Positions 1 to 10,700 of a stretch of DNA of 64,000 nucleotides are shown piece after piece. Position 1 is the first letter of the stretch. Each line of letters starts with the position of its first letter. The stretch lies in assembly GCF_017357425.1 (NCBI RefSeq), contig NZ_CP014571.1:1178001-1242000 (forward strand), read 5' to 3'. Below the pieces are notes generated by a model. The model was given only the letters and a program-made list of their open reading frames with translations, made no database searches and was not told where the DNA came from. The DNA comes from Arthrobacter sp. D5-1 (GTDB lineage: Bacteria; Actinomycetota; Actinomycetes; Actinomycetales; Micrococcaceae). The position numbers were made by a program, and so were the translations under genes.

Positions 1-539
1 AGAGAGTCAACGGGGGTGCGATAAGCGTCATCGATGAAGACGGTCCTCAGGTTCTTTCCGTTGAGATGGTCCTTGATGATCCGGCCGCGTGAAAGAGACA
101 TGTTGATGAAGCTGACTATTGAAAGTCCTATGACGGAAGGCATTACCAGATAGAACGGGATGCCGGTTTCATCGGTGGGCTTCTGCCAGGCTTTGTCCCA
201 GGTAAGTTCATTCGGCGGTATCTGGCCGACCATGAATCCGAGCATGGCGCTGGCGGAAATAGCAAAGACGAGCGTGATGGCCGGCCAGATAATTCGGCGG
301 GCAGGCAGCAGCTGCAGGGCAATGACCCGGGCTGTGGCCTCCCGCTGTAAGCTCTGAAATACTGCAACATCGCGTGGCAGGGCGTTGGATTGGGACGCCA
401 TTTCACGCCAGAAAACTGCCCGACGCCTCAGGCGTGAGGCAGCCGTAATCTGGTCCAAGGCAATCAGAATGCCCAAAAGTGAGCCGACGATGGTGACGAC
501 CGGAACAATATAACCGACAATGTCGGTAAGCCATTTCAC
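1..539 (-). CDS. Partial membrane protein of unknown function (runs off left edge)
   Basis: Reading the minus strand from a GTG at 539 gives an uninterrupted frame to the window edge (about 179 codons), with no stop. The product starts with a hydrophobic segment at about residues 5-25, then a basic, charged stretch (about 30-75), a second hydrophobic segment (about 80-105) and a third (about 128-145). It therefore looks like a small integral membrane protein with a cytoplasmic loop. A GGGGA stretch about 10 bases upstream could serve as ribosome binding site. The C-terminus is missing. I do not recognise the family. Overlapping frames on both strands are poorer in hydrophobic and codon-position signal and are treated as shadows. 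Confidence 0.6.
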   Translation of the reverse strand, partial: MKWLTDIVGYIVPVVTIVGSLLGILIALDQITAASRLRRRAVFWREMASQSNALPRDVAVFQSLQREATARVIALQLLPARRIIWPAITLVFAISASAMLGFMVGQIPPNELTWDKAWQKPTDETGIPFYLVMPSVIGLSIVSFINMSLSRGRIIKDHLNGKNLRTVFIDDAYRTPVDS

Positions 540-644
540 TTACCAAGTATCCCCGGACAACGCTCCTCGTTCAGCCCCAAGGGCAGGCGACGCGCCGGAG
601 TAGACGCCAACATGAACGGTGGCCGGTCAACAATTCCCCTATGG

Positions 645-872
645 TCAGGGGACAGCTTCCAACCCGTGCTTCTTCAGATACTTCTTCCACCAGCCCAAGC
701 ACTCATCGGCAAGTGCGATGACGTCCTTTGTCTGTGGCTTGCCATTCTTCTCATAGGTGATGGTCGCAGAGGTCGAATGACCTGCGCTGCCATCAACGAC
801 GGTGACTTCGTCGATCCGCACATCATCGCCTTTGCCTGGATCCCGACCAAAGTGCTCGGAATGGCTGTGTCG
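645..872 (-). pseudogene. 3' fragment of an unknown gene (truncated at its 5' side)
   Basis: On the minus strand the frame ending with a TGA at 645-647 reads as a plausible protein C-terminus (for example GLEAVP at the end, preceded by DECLGWWKKYLKKH), about 70 residues, polar and codon-biased like a real gene. An in-frame stop lies at 873-875 and no good start codon with a ribosome site is present, so only the C-terminal part survives. The fragment is antisense to the first third of a spurious longer plus-strand frame (612-1340). Its 5' break falls about where the lipoprotein-like gene on the other strand loses its signal peptide, which suggests a recombination or deletion junction near 860-872. 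Family not recognised. A short gene starting at an internal GTG cannot be excluded. Confidence 0.45.
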
Positions 873-1340
873 TCATGCAGCAGCGGCGGTAGCACGACTG
901 AGGCGCAGCCCAGTTCGGGTGTGACTCAGCAGCAAGCAACCCCAAGCATTTCAGCAACACCGAAAGCCATCTGCGAGCCTTTCCTGAAAAGCCTTCCGTG
1001 CGGGACGTATTCGAGCACAGGCGGTACGGACAACGGCCAGGAGATCCCATGGCCGGCCAACGGAGCTGTGCAAGTGCGACTGGACAAGATCGACAATGAA
1101 ACGTATCTCACTGCTGTCCTGCCTTGTGGCCCGCTGAATACTCCGGTCAAGATCAACGGCACTGTGCTGAAGGCAGACGGAGAAATAGCATTGGGTGCCT
1201 CAGCCTGCATCGATCCGGCTCTGAATGAGCAGCAGACGTGGGCTCTCGATTTGATCAAGAAGGGCTTCCAGATGAGTTTGATCGAAGGCGCCTTCACATG
1301 GACCAACGGATTGGACACCTTGAGGTTCGCTTCGATCTGA
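861..1340 (+). pseudogene. META-domain-like lipoprotein, probably missing its signal peptide
   Basis: From the ATG at 861 the frame encodes 159 residues. It starts almost directly at a lipobox-like VSSC followed by a Ser/Gly/Thr/Pro-rich linker, as in mature actinobacterial lipoproteins, but the hydrophobic signal segment that should precede the lipobox is absent: upstream bases belong to an antisense gene fragment. The C-terminal half has features recalled from META/HslJ-type domains (a Cys-Gly-Pro turn, a G-A-S-A-C segment near the middle, and a closing amphipathic helix plus strand ending LRF). The likely history is loss of the 5' end at a junction near 860. If it is translated, the product would probably stay in the cytoplasm. 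Function unknown; META domains are often found in secreted or surface proteins. Confidence 0.5.
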
Positions 1341-1362
1341 GGCCACACAACATTCTGCGAAA

Positions 1363-1396
1363 ACAGAACCCCCGCGCCGAAGCGCAGGGGTTCTGT
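1363..1396 (-). terminator. Hairpin A, minus-strand intrinsic terminator
   Basis: Stem ACAGAACCCC / GGGGTTCTGT with an inner GCGC/GCGC pair, one C-A mismatch and a CGAA loop. Read on the minus strand it is followed by a T-rich tract (TTTT within TGTTTTCG). The same architecture, including mismatch and loop, recurs at 15858-15885 and 16085-16116. Confidence 0.7.
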
Positions 1397-1401
1397 GTGT
1401 A

Positions 1402-1773
1402 TCAGGGGGTTTGTGCAGGGCCATTGCAGACCTCCAGGCGAGTCCGCCGATTCCTGGATGTCGGTCCACCCCTTCCATTCAGTCGACCACGGCGGCCCGA
1501 GAAGCCACATTGTGAGATTCCAACTGGCGCGGGGTTCACGTGTGGGCGTTGGCAAATGGATGTTGTGCAACTTCGTACAGGAGAACGGGAGCTCATTTCG
1601 GTGGGTATGCATTCACCATTTGCTGTCCCAAATACCCGTTTGACCCTTTGGTTCGCGTCACATTCCACAAATTCCTGAATGTTGGCTGGATTTTCCTTGG
1701 CAAAAGCCTTAATGCCCGATAGTCTCCTCTCGCTAGTCGAATTTGGGGGCTCGTACGGCGCTACTTGCTGCAT
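1402..1773 (-). pseudogene. Possible degraded gene of unknown function
   Basis: This minus-strand frame could start near 1773 and ends at 1402, just before minus-strand terminator hairpin A, which argues that a transcript of this orientation once ended here. The first 55 residues (for example IKAFAKENPANIQEF) look protein-like, but the second half turns Arg/Gly-rich. A different frame over 1410-1600 then looks more natural (for example MWLLGPPWSTEWKGW). This suggests a frameshifted remnant rather than an intact gene. The 1341-1764 stretch contains nothing else I can support apart from hairpin A. Family not recognised. Confidence 0.3.
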
Positions 1774-4743
1774 CCCTCTGTCGAGTGTCTCGCTCCAGAA
1801 AGTGATGCTGTGGGTCCTTCACCTGCGTTTCTTCGCCGTGCCTGCGTTCCGGCTCTTGCTCTGTCATTGTTGGTTTCGGGGCTGACAATCCCATCCGCAC
1901 TGGCCCTCCCTGGCCTGCAATCTGCCGAGACGGCGCCGGCGGTTGCCTCTGAGGCGACGGCCCCTGAACCGGGATCCGAGCAGGCCGCCCAGGCGGAAGC
2001 CAAAGAATCGGGGGAGAAGATCGTGGTTGATTCAGCGACCACTCCTACGGATCTGACTGTTGCAAATCCCGACGGCACGTTCACCCGCACGATGAACACC
2101 GCCCCGGTCAGGATGGAAACCGTCGATGGCTGGGCGGACATATCCACTGACTTGGTGAAAACCGTAGTGGACGGCAAGACAATCATCAGGCCTGAGCAAG
2201 TACCTGTTGACGTGACTATTGGCGCCGGCGGCTCCAACGAGATGGCGAAGATTGACGACAAGGAAGGCCACTCAATTGAACAATCCTGGCCGTTCGGGAC
2301 CCTGCCGGTGCCGATCCTTGTCGAGAACACCGCAACATACCAACAGGTGCTACCCGGCGTGGACCTTGTGCAGATAGCTCATCAGGGCGGTGTATCCCAA
2401 GTCTTGAAGATCGAGTCAGCTGCGGCTGCACGGGATCCGCGCGTAGTCCAGATGCGGCTGTTCCTTGACGCCGACAACGCGACACTTTCGGCAACCCCAG
2501 AGGGAACAATTACTGCCACTGGTACCGAGAGCGGGGAAGCTGAGCTGCACATGAGCGGGGGCCAATGGTGGGATTCATCCCAGCCGGGTGCTTCTGCACT
2601 GGATCCGGGAACCCCGGGTGTGACCAGACCCTTCAAGTTCACGCTCGGGGAGGAAGCTGGGAAACAAACTCAGGTCTTCGGGATGGACGAGATCCTGAAC
2701 GCCATAGACGTGACGTACCCGATCTATGTCGACCCTCCGTGGAATGTGCCGCGCACCTCATATGTGATGGTGGACACTGCCTACCCGAACACCTCGTACT
2801 GGAACGGCGCCTTTAGCACCGAGACCCTTAACGTTGGATACCTGCCTCCGAACTGGCCCACGGACGGGAACGCGCATTTGGCCCGTTCGTACTACCAGTT
2901 CGAGGGCAAGACGTTCGACGCCTCGGCTGATCTGATCAATGCCCGATTCAGCGTCCTGGAGACGTGGTCGGCGTCCTGCACCCCCACAGGAGTGGCGTCG
3001 TGGCTGACCGGTGAAGTGGGAACGGGCACGACATGGAACAACCAACCTGCATTGGGAGTGCGCACTGACCGCGGCAACGTCGCCAAGGGCTGGAGTTCGG
3101 CGTGCCCGCAAGGGATGGTTGGCTTCGACTTGTTGGCCGGCGAGAGCACACTGTTGAATTCAGCGAAGTGGACGATCATGCTCGCTGCCGATAACGAACT
3201 CGACACCAGCGGTTTGGCTTGGAAACGCTTCTCCAACGCCGGACAGGTAACAGTCGACTACAACCGGAAGCCCTATGGACCTGCCATCCACTCGGTAGGA
3301 GAGGGTCGATGGGCAGGTGCGGCGTGGACGTCGAAGTACGTCACCCGCGACCGTACGCCGACGATGGCCGTCTTCGCCGGCGATATAGACCTGAGGCCGG
3401 TAAACGGTACGACGGGCGGCCCCATCACTGTCTTCTTCAGCGTCCGCCCAAAGGCTGGAGGTGGCAACGTCTTTTGGGGAAATGTCCCCAACTTCAGTCA
3501 GGAATGGGGCATAGCGACCATCGAATGGGGCTCAAGCTTCGGCGTCTTGGGCGACGGAGACTACATTCTCGATGCCAAAGGTGTGGACATGTTCCAGGCA
3601 GAGTCACCTCTTATGAGTTTTCCCTTCACCGTCGACACTGTCGGACCCGCGGTACCGACGGTCGCCGCGCTTAGTGCCGAGTTGAGCTCAACAACACCTG
3701 GCGAGTTCAAAGACCTCAGTCGTGCCCCGGGCGACTTTACCTACAAGTTCAGAATCAGCAACACCTACACTTCAGCCCGCGTGCCCAGGGCCAGCGGCTT
3801 CATCTATTCGGTGAGCGAAACCGGATCCGAGGCTCCTCCGGAAACTGTGACATGTCAGACACCGCCAGTGAAGGAATTCATCGTGCTCTGTCCGAACGCT
3901 GACAGCGTCGATATCAACATCGGAGCCGTCGCACCTACTTCATATCTCAATGTCTGGGCGTTCGATGAAGCAGGGAACATCGCGACCCTGGAACCCTACG
4001 TGGCAGGTGCTCCCAAGAAAATCACCCTGAAGGTGGCTTCACCGACAACCGCAACGGGAACACCGATGCCTTTGACCCGCAGCGGCGGTGCCACGTGGGT
4101 CAAAATCAACGCTTGCGGCAAGGCCGTCGAGTCACACCGCATCCCCGATGGAACGTGCACTGCGGAAAACACTCCTGCCGCAGGGTACGAGGCTTACGCG
4201 CTGGCGTTCAATGGCGGTAAGGCGGAGACGTCAGGTGCCGCCATCAACCCCTCCGAGAGCTTCAGCATGGCCGCATGGATTCGTCCCGACACTGCTGCGG
4301 GCAATATCCAGTCAGTGATTACCCAACTTGCCGGCACCGGCCCGGGTGCGGCGCTGGAGATGGGAGCAGATGGCTACGGCCGTCTCCAAACTTGGTATTC
4401 CGCGACGACCAGCGAGCATGTGAACAGTGACGGCATCCTCCCTCCGGGTGAGTGGAGCTACGTTACCGCCGTCTACGACAAGATCAACCGGCAACTGCGT
4501 CTGACCGCGAACACCGATGGCCTCATCGGCACCTGGGTGGTGGCCGCTTCCCAGCCAAATGTGGTGAGTGCAACCACCCAAAAGGTGATTCTGGGCCAGA
4601 ACGCTGCCGGAGCACAGAAATTTGCAGGGCAGGTCTACCGACCGATCCTGACGAATGATGTGCTCACCAAAGCACAGTTCTTCGCCATGGAAGCGGCTTT
4701 CAAGAGTGCCAGCGGAACGGAAGCAGGGGTTTTGGTCAAGTGA
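1765..4743 (+). CDS. Large secreted DNRLRE/LamG-type protein preceding the RHS gene
   Basis: Secreted protein of up to 992 residues. A signal peptide with a hydrophobic core (ALALSLLVSG) and an ALA-like cleavage region occupies roughly residues 25-48. The middle (about 340-520) resembles DNRLRE-type beta domains: Tyr/Trp-rich, with a TTWNNQPALG motif. The C-terminal 170 residues resemble a LamG/concanavalin A-like jelly roll (ALAFNGGK start, FSMAAWIRP, GEWSYVTAVYD, a closing G-Q-V-Y-R-P strand). The longest frame starts with TTG at 1765, but a GTG at 1810 would leave a cleaner signal peptide. The stop overlaps the start of the RHS gene by four bases (GTGA), indicating translational coupling. 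Such proteins commonly precede actinobacterial RHS genes; a role in export, surface display or carbohydrate binding is inferred. Confidence 0.8.
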   Translation: MLHPSVECLAPESDAVGPSPAFLRRACVPALALSLLVSGLTIPSALALPGLQSAETAPAVASEATAPEPGSEQAAQAEAKESGEKIVVDSATTPTDLTVANPDGTFTRTMNTAPVRMETVDGWADISTDLVKTVVDGKTIIRPEQVPVDVTIGAGGSNEMAKIDDKEGHSIEQSWPFGTLPVPILVENTATYQQVLPGVDLVQIAHQGGVSQVLKIESAAAARDPRVVQMRLFLDADNATLSATPEGTITATGTESGEAELHMSGGQWWDSSQPGASALDPGTPGVTRPFKFTLGEEAGKQTQVFGMDEILNAIDVTYPIYVDPPWNVPRTSYVMVDTAYPNTSYWNGAFSTETLNVGYLPPNWPTDGNAHLARSYYQFEGKTFDASADLINARFSVLETWSASCTPTGVASWLTGEVGTGTTWNNQPALGVRTDRGNVAKGWSSACPQGMVGFDLLAGESTLLNSAKWTIMLAADNELDTSGLAWKRFSNAGQVTVDYNRKPYGPAIHSVGEGRWAGAAWTSKYVTRDRTPTMAVFAGDIDLRPVNGTTGGPITVFFSVRPKAGGGNVFWGNVPNFSQEWGIATIEWGSSFGVLGDGDYILDAKGVDMFQAESPLMSFPFTVDTVGPAVPTVAALSAELSSTTPGEFKDLSRAPGDFTYKFRISNTYTSARVPRASGFIYSVSETGSEAPPETVTCQTPPVKEFIVLCPNADSVDINIGAVAPTSYLNVWAFDEAGNIATLEPYVAGAPKKITLKVASPTTATGTPMPLTRSGGATWVKINACGKAVESHRIPDGTCTAENTPAAGYEAYALAFNGGKAETSGAAINPSESFSMAAWIRPDTAAGNIQSVITQLAGTGPGAALEMGADGYGRLQTWYSATTSEHVNSDGILPPGEWSYVTAVYDKINRQLRLTANTDGLIGTWVVAASQPNVVSATTQKVILGQNAAGAQKFAGQVYRPILTNDVLTKAQFFAMEAAFKSASGTEAGVLVK

Positions 4744-7700
4744 AAATTTCCAGGTCAGGAATCCAGTCCATGCGTTCGCTTCTGACTGTGGCACTCGCTG
4801 TAACGCTCGTAGCAACCGGTGCCGCCTTTACCGTTCTCCCGGAAACGGGTGCAGTCTCGCAAGTGGCGGGCGCTTCCAACATCACTCCGCTCGACCCGGT
4901 GCCTGTTGAGCAATGGCAAGAGCCAGCAGCAGACCCCATCGCCCCACAGGGAATCGACGTCGCGGTGGGCGCGGCCTCAGACACTGTTCTGGGAGATCAG
5001 GCGCCATTGGCGAAGACGGCGGGCGTCCGCACGATCGTGCCTATGTCCGGCACCAACTCCGGTCCTGTTCCCTCCAATCCCGGTGGCGCGGGCAACTTTA
5101 TGGCTCTGCCTGGCCTGGGATCCGGTTCTTGGGGAACCACCGGCCAGACCGGTGGGTTCACCTGGAACTATCCCTTCCCGATCAGGGAAGCCCCCGCTGG
5201 AAGCACGCCGGCGCTGAGCCTGTCTTACGACTCCACCCGCCTCGACGGCCTAACCAGCGCCACAAACAACCAGGCTTCCGTGGTTGGTGACGGCTGGGCT
5301 CTGGGCGGTGCCGGAACCATTCGCCAGAAATTTGGATCCTGTAAGGACCAGCTCCCGGCTGGTACCCAGACATGGGATCTCTGCGGAAACCCTGGAGGCC
5401 AGGAATTCACTATCTCTTTCGGCAGCCGCTCCGGTTTGATAATCAAAGATTCCAACGGAAAGTACCATCTGCAGGCAGACGACAACACCCGCCTGGAGTT
5501 CTTGCAAGACACGAACACCGCGAACGGCACCAGGTACGGCGATTACTGGAAAGTCACCGATCCTGAGGGAACCGAGTATTACTTCGGCCTGAACAAACTC
5601 CCGGGCTGGACCAGCGGTAAGGCAACCACCAACTCAACCGACTATGTTCCTGTCCGTGCTGCTACATCGACTCAGCCGTGCAACGACATCGGAACAGCAC
5701 TCTGTCAGCAGGCCTACGCCTGGAACCTTGATTATGTCGTGGACGTTCACGGCAACTCCCAGGCGTTTTATTACACCCAGGACCTGAATTACTACGCTTC
5801 AGCAGCTGGCACCGGGCCTCGTCACATCTACGTCCGGGCCAGCCGACTCGCACGGGTTGACTATGGCATGCGGGAGGGGACCGAACTCACAGCCAAGGCC
5901 CCAATGCAGGTTCATCTTGGCTACACGGGCCGTTGTGAAGGCGGAACGGTTTGCACGGACGGCACCGAACACGACGTTCCGACCAACTTCACCTGCAACA
6001 CCACGACCTGTGCCATCCAGGCACCGACCTTCTACACGTACTACCGCCTGCAGACGGTGATCTCGCAGACACTCGTTGGGGCCAGCTACGGCAACGCCGA
6101 CATCTGGACTCTCGGCCACTGGATGCCCGACCCAGAGGACGGAACCAAACCTTCTCTCTGGCTGCGGTCTGTCACGCACCAAGGTGCCGACACAACCTCC
6201 ACCGGTTTCGGCGGCTGGATCACTGATCCAGCTACTATCTTTGACGGTCAGGGTCGGTACAACCGTGTCTGGGACGTCCGGACCGGACAGGCGCCCATGA
6301 ACCGCATCAGGCTCATGACGATCATCAACAGCACGGGGGCGAGGACAACAGTAAATTACATGCCCGCGGACCCCGGCTGTACCTATGACTACATCGCCGC
6401 GATCGTTCCTGAGACCAACACCAAACGCTGCTTCCCGCAATGGTGGCAGCCGGTAGACCCGGTTCCTCAATCCGAACGGCGGGACCTTTTCAACATATAT
6501 CCCGTCCAGAGCGTTAGCACGACTCCCAGCCCGGGCTTTGATGGCAGCGCCGCGGTTTATCAGGAATACAAGTACGAAGACACTCTGGTCTGGAAATATG
6601 CCGACCCGAAGTACGACTCCAGCACAAGCGGTTCCAAGAAGACCTGGTCCGTGTTCGGCGGCTGGTCCCAGGTTAGGAAAACAACAGGCAACGACCCCGG
6701 CGGCAGCAACCCCTACACCATCACTACATACCTGCGCGGCATCAACGGCACACCGTCCAACTCCTCCGGCGGGGTCCGGGCAGCAACCCTGACGGCCACT
6801 GACGGCGTCACCCAAATAGCAGATCAGCCATGGCTGGCCGGCCGTGTCTTGGAACAACGCAGTTTTGCAGGCACCGGAACGAACTACTTGAGCAGCACGA
6901 TCACCTTGCCCTGGTCCTCACTGAACCCCACGGCAAAAGCTCCGGTGTCCCTGGATTCCGTTGAAGCGCACTACACCGGAACCTCTGCAACGAAGACCAG
7001 GACAGCTTCCAGCGTCACCGGTGGCTGGCGCACGACCTACGTGGCGAACACCTTCGATGCGCTGGGTCGTGTTACAGCAGTCGCTGACCACGGTGACTAC
7101 ACAGCCACCACGGCCGACGACATCTGCACGACCACCAGCTACGCCGACAATGCCACAGCAAACATGCTGAACTTACCGGCCGTGAGCGCCACATTCTCTG
7201 CAGCCTGCAATGCCGGAGCCCCGAATGGACCCTTGCTGCGCTACACAAGGACCCTGTACGACACCTCCACTTCGGCGGTCCCGGGGTCTGCGGGATATGT
7301 TGCCCCGACCAAGGGCGACAAAACCCGGACTGACGCTGCTACGGCAACTTCAGGCGTCGTCGTCACTGGTTGGCAGACCGGCCCCACCATGGGCTATGAC
7401 GCTCTCGGGCGTACTGTTACAGCCACGGACAACACAACCGGTGCGCCGCGGACCACAACAACCACATACACACCTGGCACTGGTGCGCCGACGACAGTGA
7501 CTGTCTCCAATGCGCTTCAGTGGAAGACGGTGACGACCCTGGATGTTATTCGCGGAAACACCCTGAAGAGCCAGGATCAGAACCTTCACGAAACCAGTGC
7601 CGCTTACGATCAGTCGGGTCGCGAGATCAAGTCATGGGACGCACGTCGGCTCCAAGCGGCTGGCACCCCAACAATGACCACCAGCTACGGGATCTCCAAC

Positions 7701-10700
7701 ACCAGCCCGTCTTGGGTAAAGGCGACGACCGCAACCGGCGTAGAAAGCTTCACGATCTACGACGGCATGGGACGAGTCCGTCAAACCCAGGCGAAGTCCC
7801 CGGGGGGCGGGTCTATAGTCACCGACACGATGTATAACTCGGCTGGGGCCAAGAACCTCGAACGCCACGGCTACTACGTCGATTCCAACCCCAACGGGGT
7901 CCTGGTAACTCCCACCATCGCTGTTCCGGCCTCCACGGAGTACACCTACGACACCGCGGGCCGTGTTGCGACTGCCAAGCGGCTTGGCAACGACAACATC
8001 GAACAATGGACGACGAGCTACAGCTACGTTGGTATAGACACCACCACAACTAAGCTCACGGCTTCCGGATGGAGCGGCTCCCCTGAGACGACCGTGTTGA
8101 ATGCCCAAGGAAAGGTCGAGAGCAAAACGTCCTACCACGGCACTACCCCTACTGGCAGCGCCGACAAGACCACTTTTGTCTATGACGCCTTCGGCCAACG
8201 CACAGGCATGGGTGACGGCCAGAACCTTTGGACATGGAAATATGATGCCTTGGGCCGGGGAACGTCAAGCATCGATCCCGACGCTGGCACGAGCAGCGCT
8301 ACGTATGACGCCGCAGGCCGTGTTGCGACCCGTACCGATGCATTGGAAACAGTGACTGGCTACGTCTACGATGCCTTGGACCGGGTAACCAAACAGACAG
8401 TCACCGCTCAAGGCGGCACAGCCAAAACCCTCGTCACGTCCACATATGACAGCGACAACGCCAATCTGGGGCAACTCACCTCCACGACGCGCAACAATGG
8501 CGTGAACTTCGACCAGCCCGTCACCACCACCTATAGCGGCTTCGACCTCGCTTACACTCCGGGCACGGTCACAACCACACTTCCGACTACGCTGACTGGC
8601 TTCGGTGGTGCCTACACGTTCACGACGACTACTACGTACACCGGTCAGATCAAAGCAGCGGGGACACCCGCTATCGCTGGTCTCCCGGCAGAGAACGTCG
8701 CCTACGGATATACGGCGTTTGACACTCCTTCCAGTATTCAAGCCAACTTGAATATCTACGCCGGAAACACCCAGTACGACCACCTCGGCAAGCTCGTTTC
8801 TTACGAGCAATTTGACAACGCTGAGTCGTCAGGGACAAACACCACCGGCAAGAATGTTGTTAGCTTCAACTGGAGCCCCAGCACCGGGAGGCTGATCGAC
8901 AGCCAAGCTTTCAACGTTCTACCTGGCAAGGACGAATCAGATCTCGGTACCACCCGCTACAAGTACGATCCTGCAGGACGTATCACCTCACGGGAGCAGG
9001 CCTACACGGCACGAGCGTCCTCGCCGTCGGACTACCAGTGCTACAGCTATGATCACGCCGACCGCGTGAAAGCTGCCTGGACGCCATCTGTTATTGCGGG
9101 CTGCTCTACGGTGCCTGCCTCTACCGCCGGGAGCGTTACAGGCTTGACTGGGCCGGCACCATATGCGCAGACGTACACCTACACAGCTGCAGGTGACAGG
9201 GCCCAGGTCAAGCGGTTCAGCTCCAATGGCGCCCTCGCGGTCACTGAGTCGTATGCTTACCCAGCACCTGGAACAGTGGGCCCTCACCGGCTGCAGTCAG
9301 TGACATCCGTCGCAGGTTCGACCACATCTACACAGTCCTTCACCTGGGACGCGGCCGGCAAAATGACCGGACGTGCGGGCCAATCGCTGACTTATACGTT
9401 GGACGGCAGCTTGAGCACCACCACGGGAGCCACCGATGTCGTCGCAAACCCCAACCCCGGAGCAACAGCCGGAACGCCGCCGGCCCCAGCCGCAGCGGTG
9501 GCTGACGATGCAGCCTCCCGCTTCTACGATGCCTCAGGAAACCTGGTCGGTGTCAAAGACGGCACCGGCGTAACCGTGACGTTGGGCAGCATTACTGCCC
9601 ACAACACGATTGGCGGCACTAAGTCAGCAACCAAGACCTACAGCTTTGCTGGAAAGGTCGTTGCCCAGCGCACTAGTAGCAGCGCTGTCACTGGAACGAA
9701 GCTGGCGTTTATCATCGGGGACAGAGTTAATACCGCTCAGACCATGACACTGCCGAACACGGGCACTGGGCCCACAACGGTCATCACGCGTCGTACCGAC
9801 CCCTTGGGCCTGGCTCGAGGTGCTAACGGAACTGCTACTGCCAATGGCAGCTTCGCGACAGCCCCCAGCACCACCGCAGGAACCGGATCAAACGCGGCAA
9901 GTTCAACTGGGTTCAGCGCGGTCAACGGCTACATCGCAGGGCTCGACGACACCGTTAGTTCGCTCACCCATCTTGGGGCCCGGGAGCTTGACCCAGTCCT
10001 TGGTGTCTTCACAGCACCGGACCCGATCCTGGACATCAGCAAACAAGAAGGCTTCACCCCGTATACATACGCCTTTGGCAACACCATCAATACGTCCGAC
10101 CCCTCAGGTCTGAAGCCCACTTGTGACTGCGACGAGGACCGTGGGGGGACATATTTGAAGGCTGAATACGTTTCGGGCCCTAAGTTCTACGGTGTCGAGC
10201 AGGAGCAGCGCGCTGCCGCCCCCGCGACGTCCGGCGCGTATGTACCTACATTTGCGGACAGGCTCCGATGGGCCTATAAGAAAAGTTACTCGGCCCACGC
10301 TGGTGAGATTCGTCCTTATAAAGCGACCGAAGATATGAGTCTTAAGCAAAAAGTGTGGTTCCTGAACCACTTGAGCAACTATGGTGTTCCCGACGACGAA
10401 GACATGTCCTGGGACGAGGCATTCGCGGGACCACTCGGTGACAGTCTTCTGATGGCGGTCGGTGGTCGCGGCGGAGCTGGGAAGGGCTCGGTTGGAAAAG
10501 GTGGCGGCAAAGGTGGGCTTCCTGGTAGCGGGAGTCTCATAAGGACCCTGAAGGATCCACAATCCCTGCGTGGTGCCACCCCAGATCAAGTGAAACAGCT
10601 GATTCCCGATAGCTGGACGCAGAGCCCGCTGAGAAAGGGCGACGGAACCAGGTACACCAACCCAGACCGTCCGGGCGAAGCGATTATGATCGAAAAGGGT

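Noticed and set aside
612..860. Longer plus-strand frame extending the META-like gene upstream to 612
   Set aside because: That stretch is antisense to a convincing C-terminal coding fragment and shows no signal peptide, so the extension is a shadow.
926..1612. A long minus-strand frame of 228 residues across the META-like gene
   Set aside because: It runs through terminator hairpin A and antisense to a better coding frame; only the 1410-1600 part looks natural, and it is treated as part of a decayed gene.
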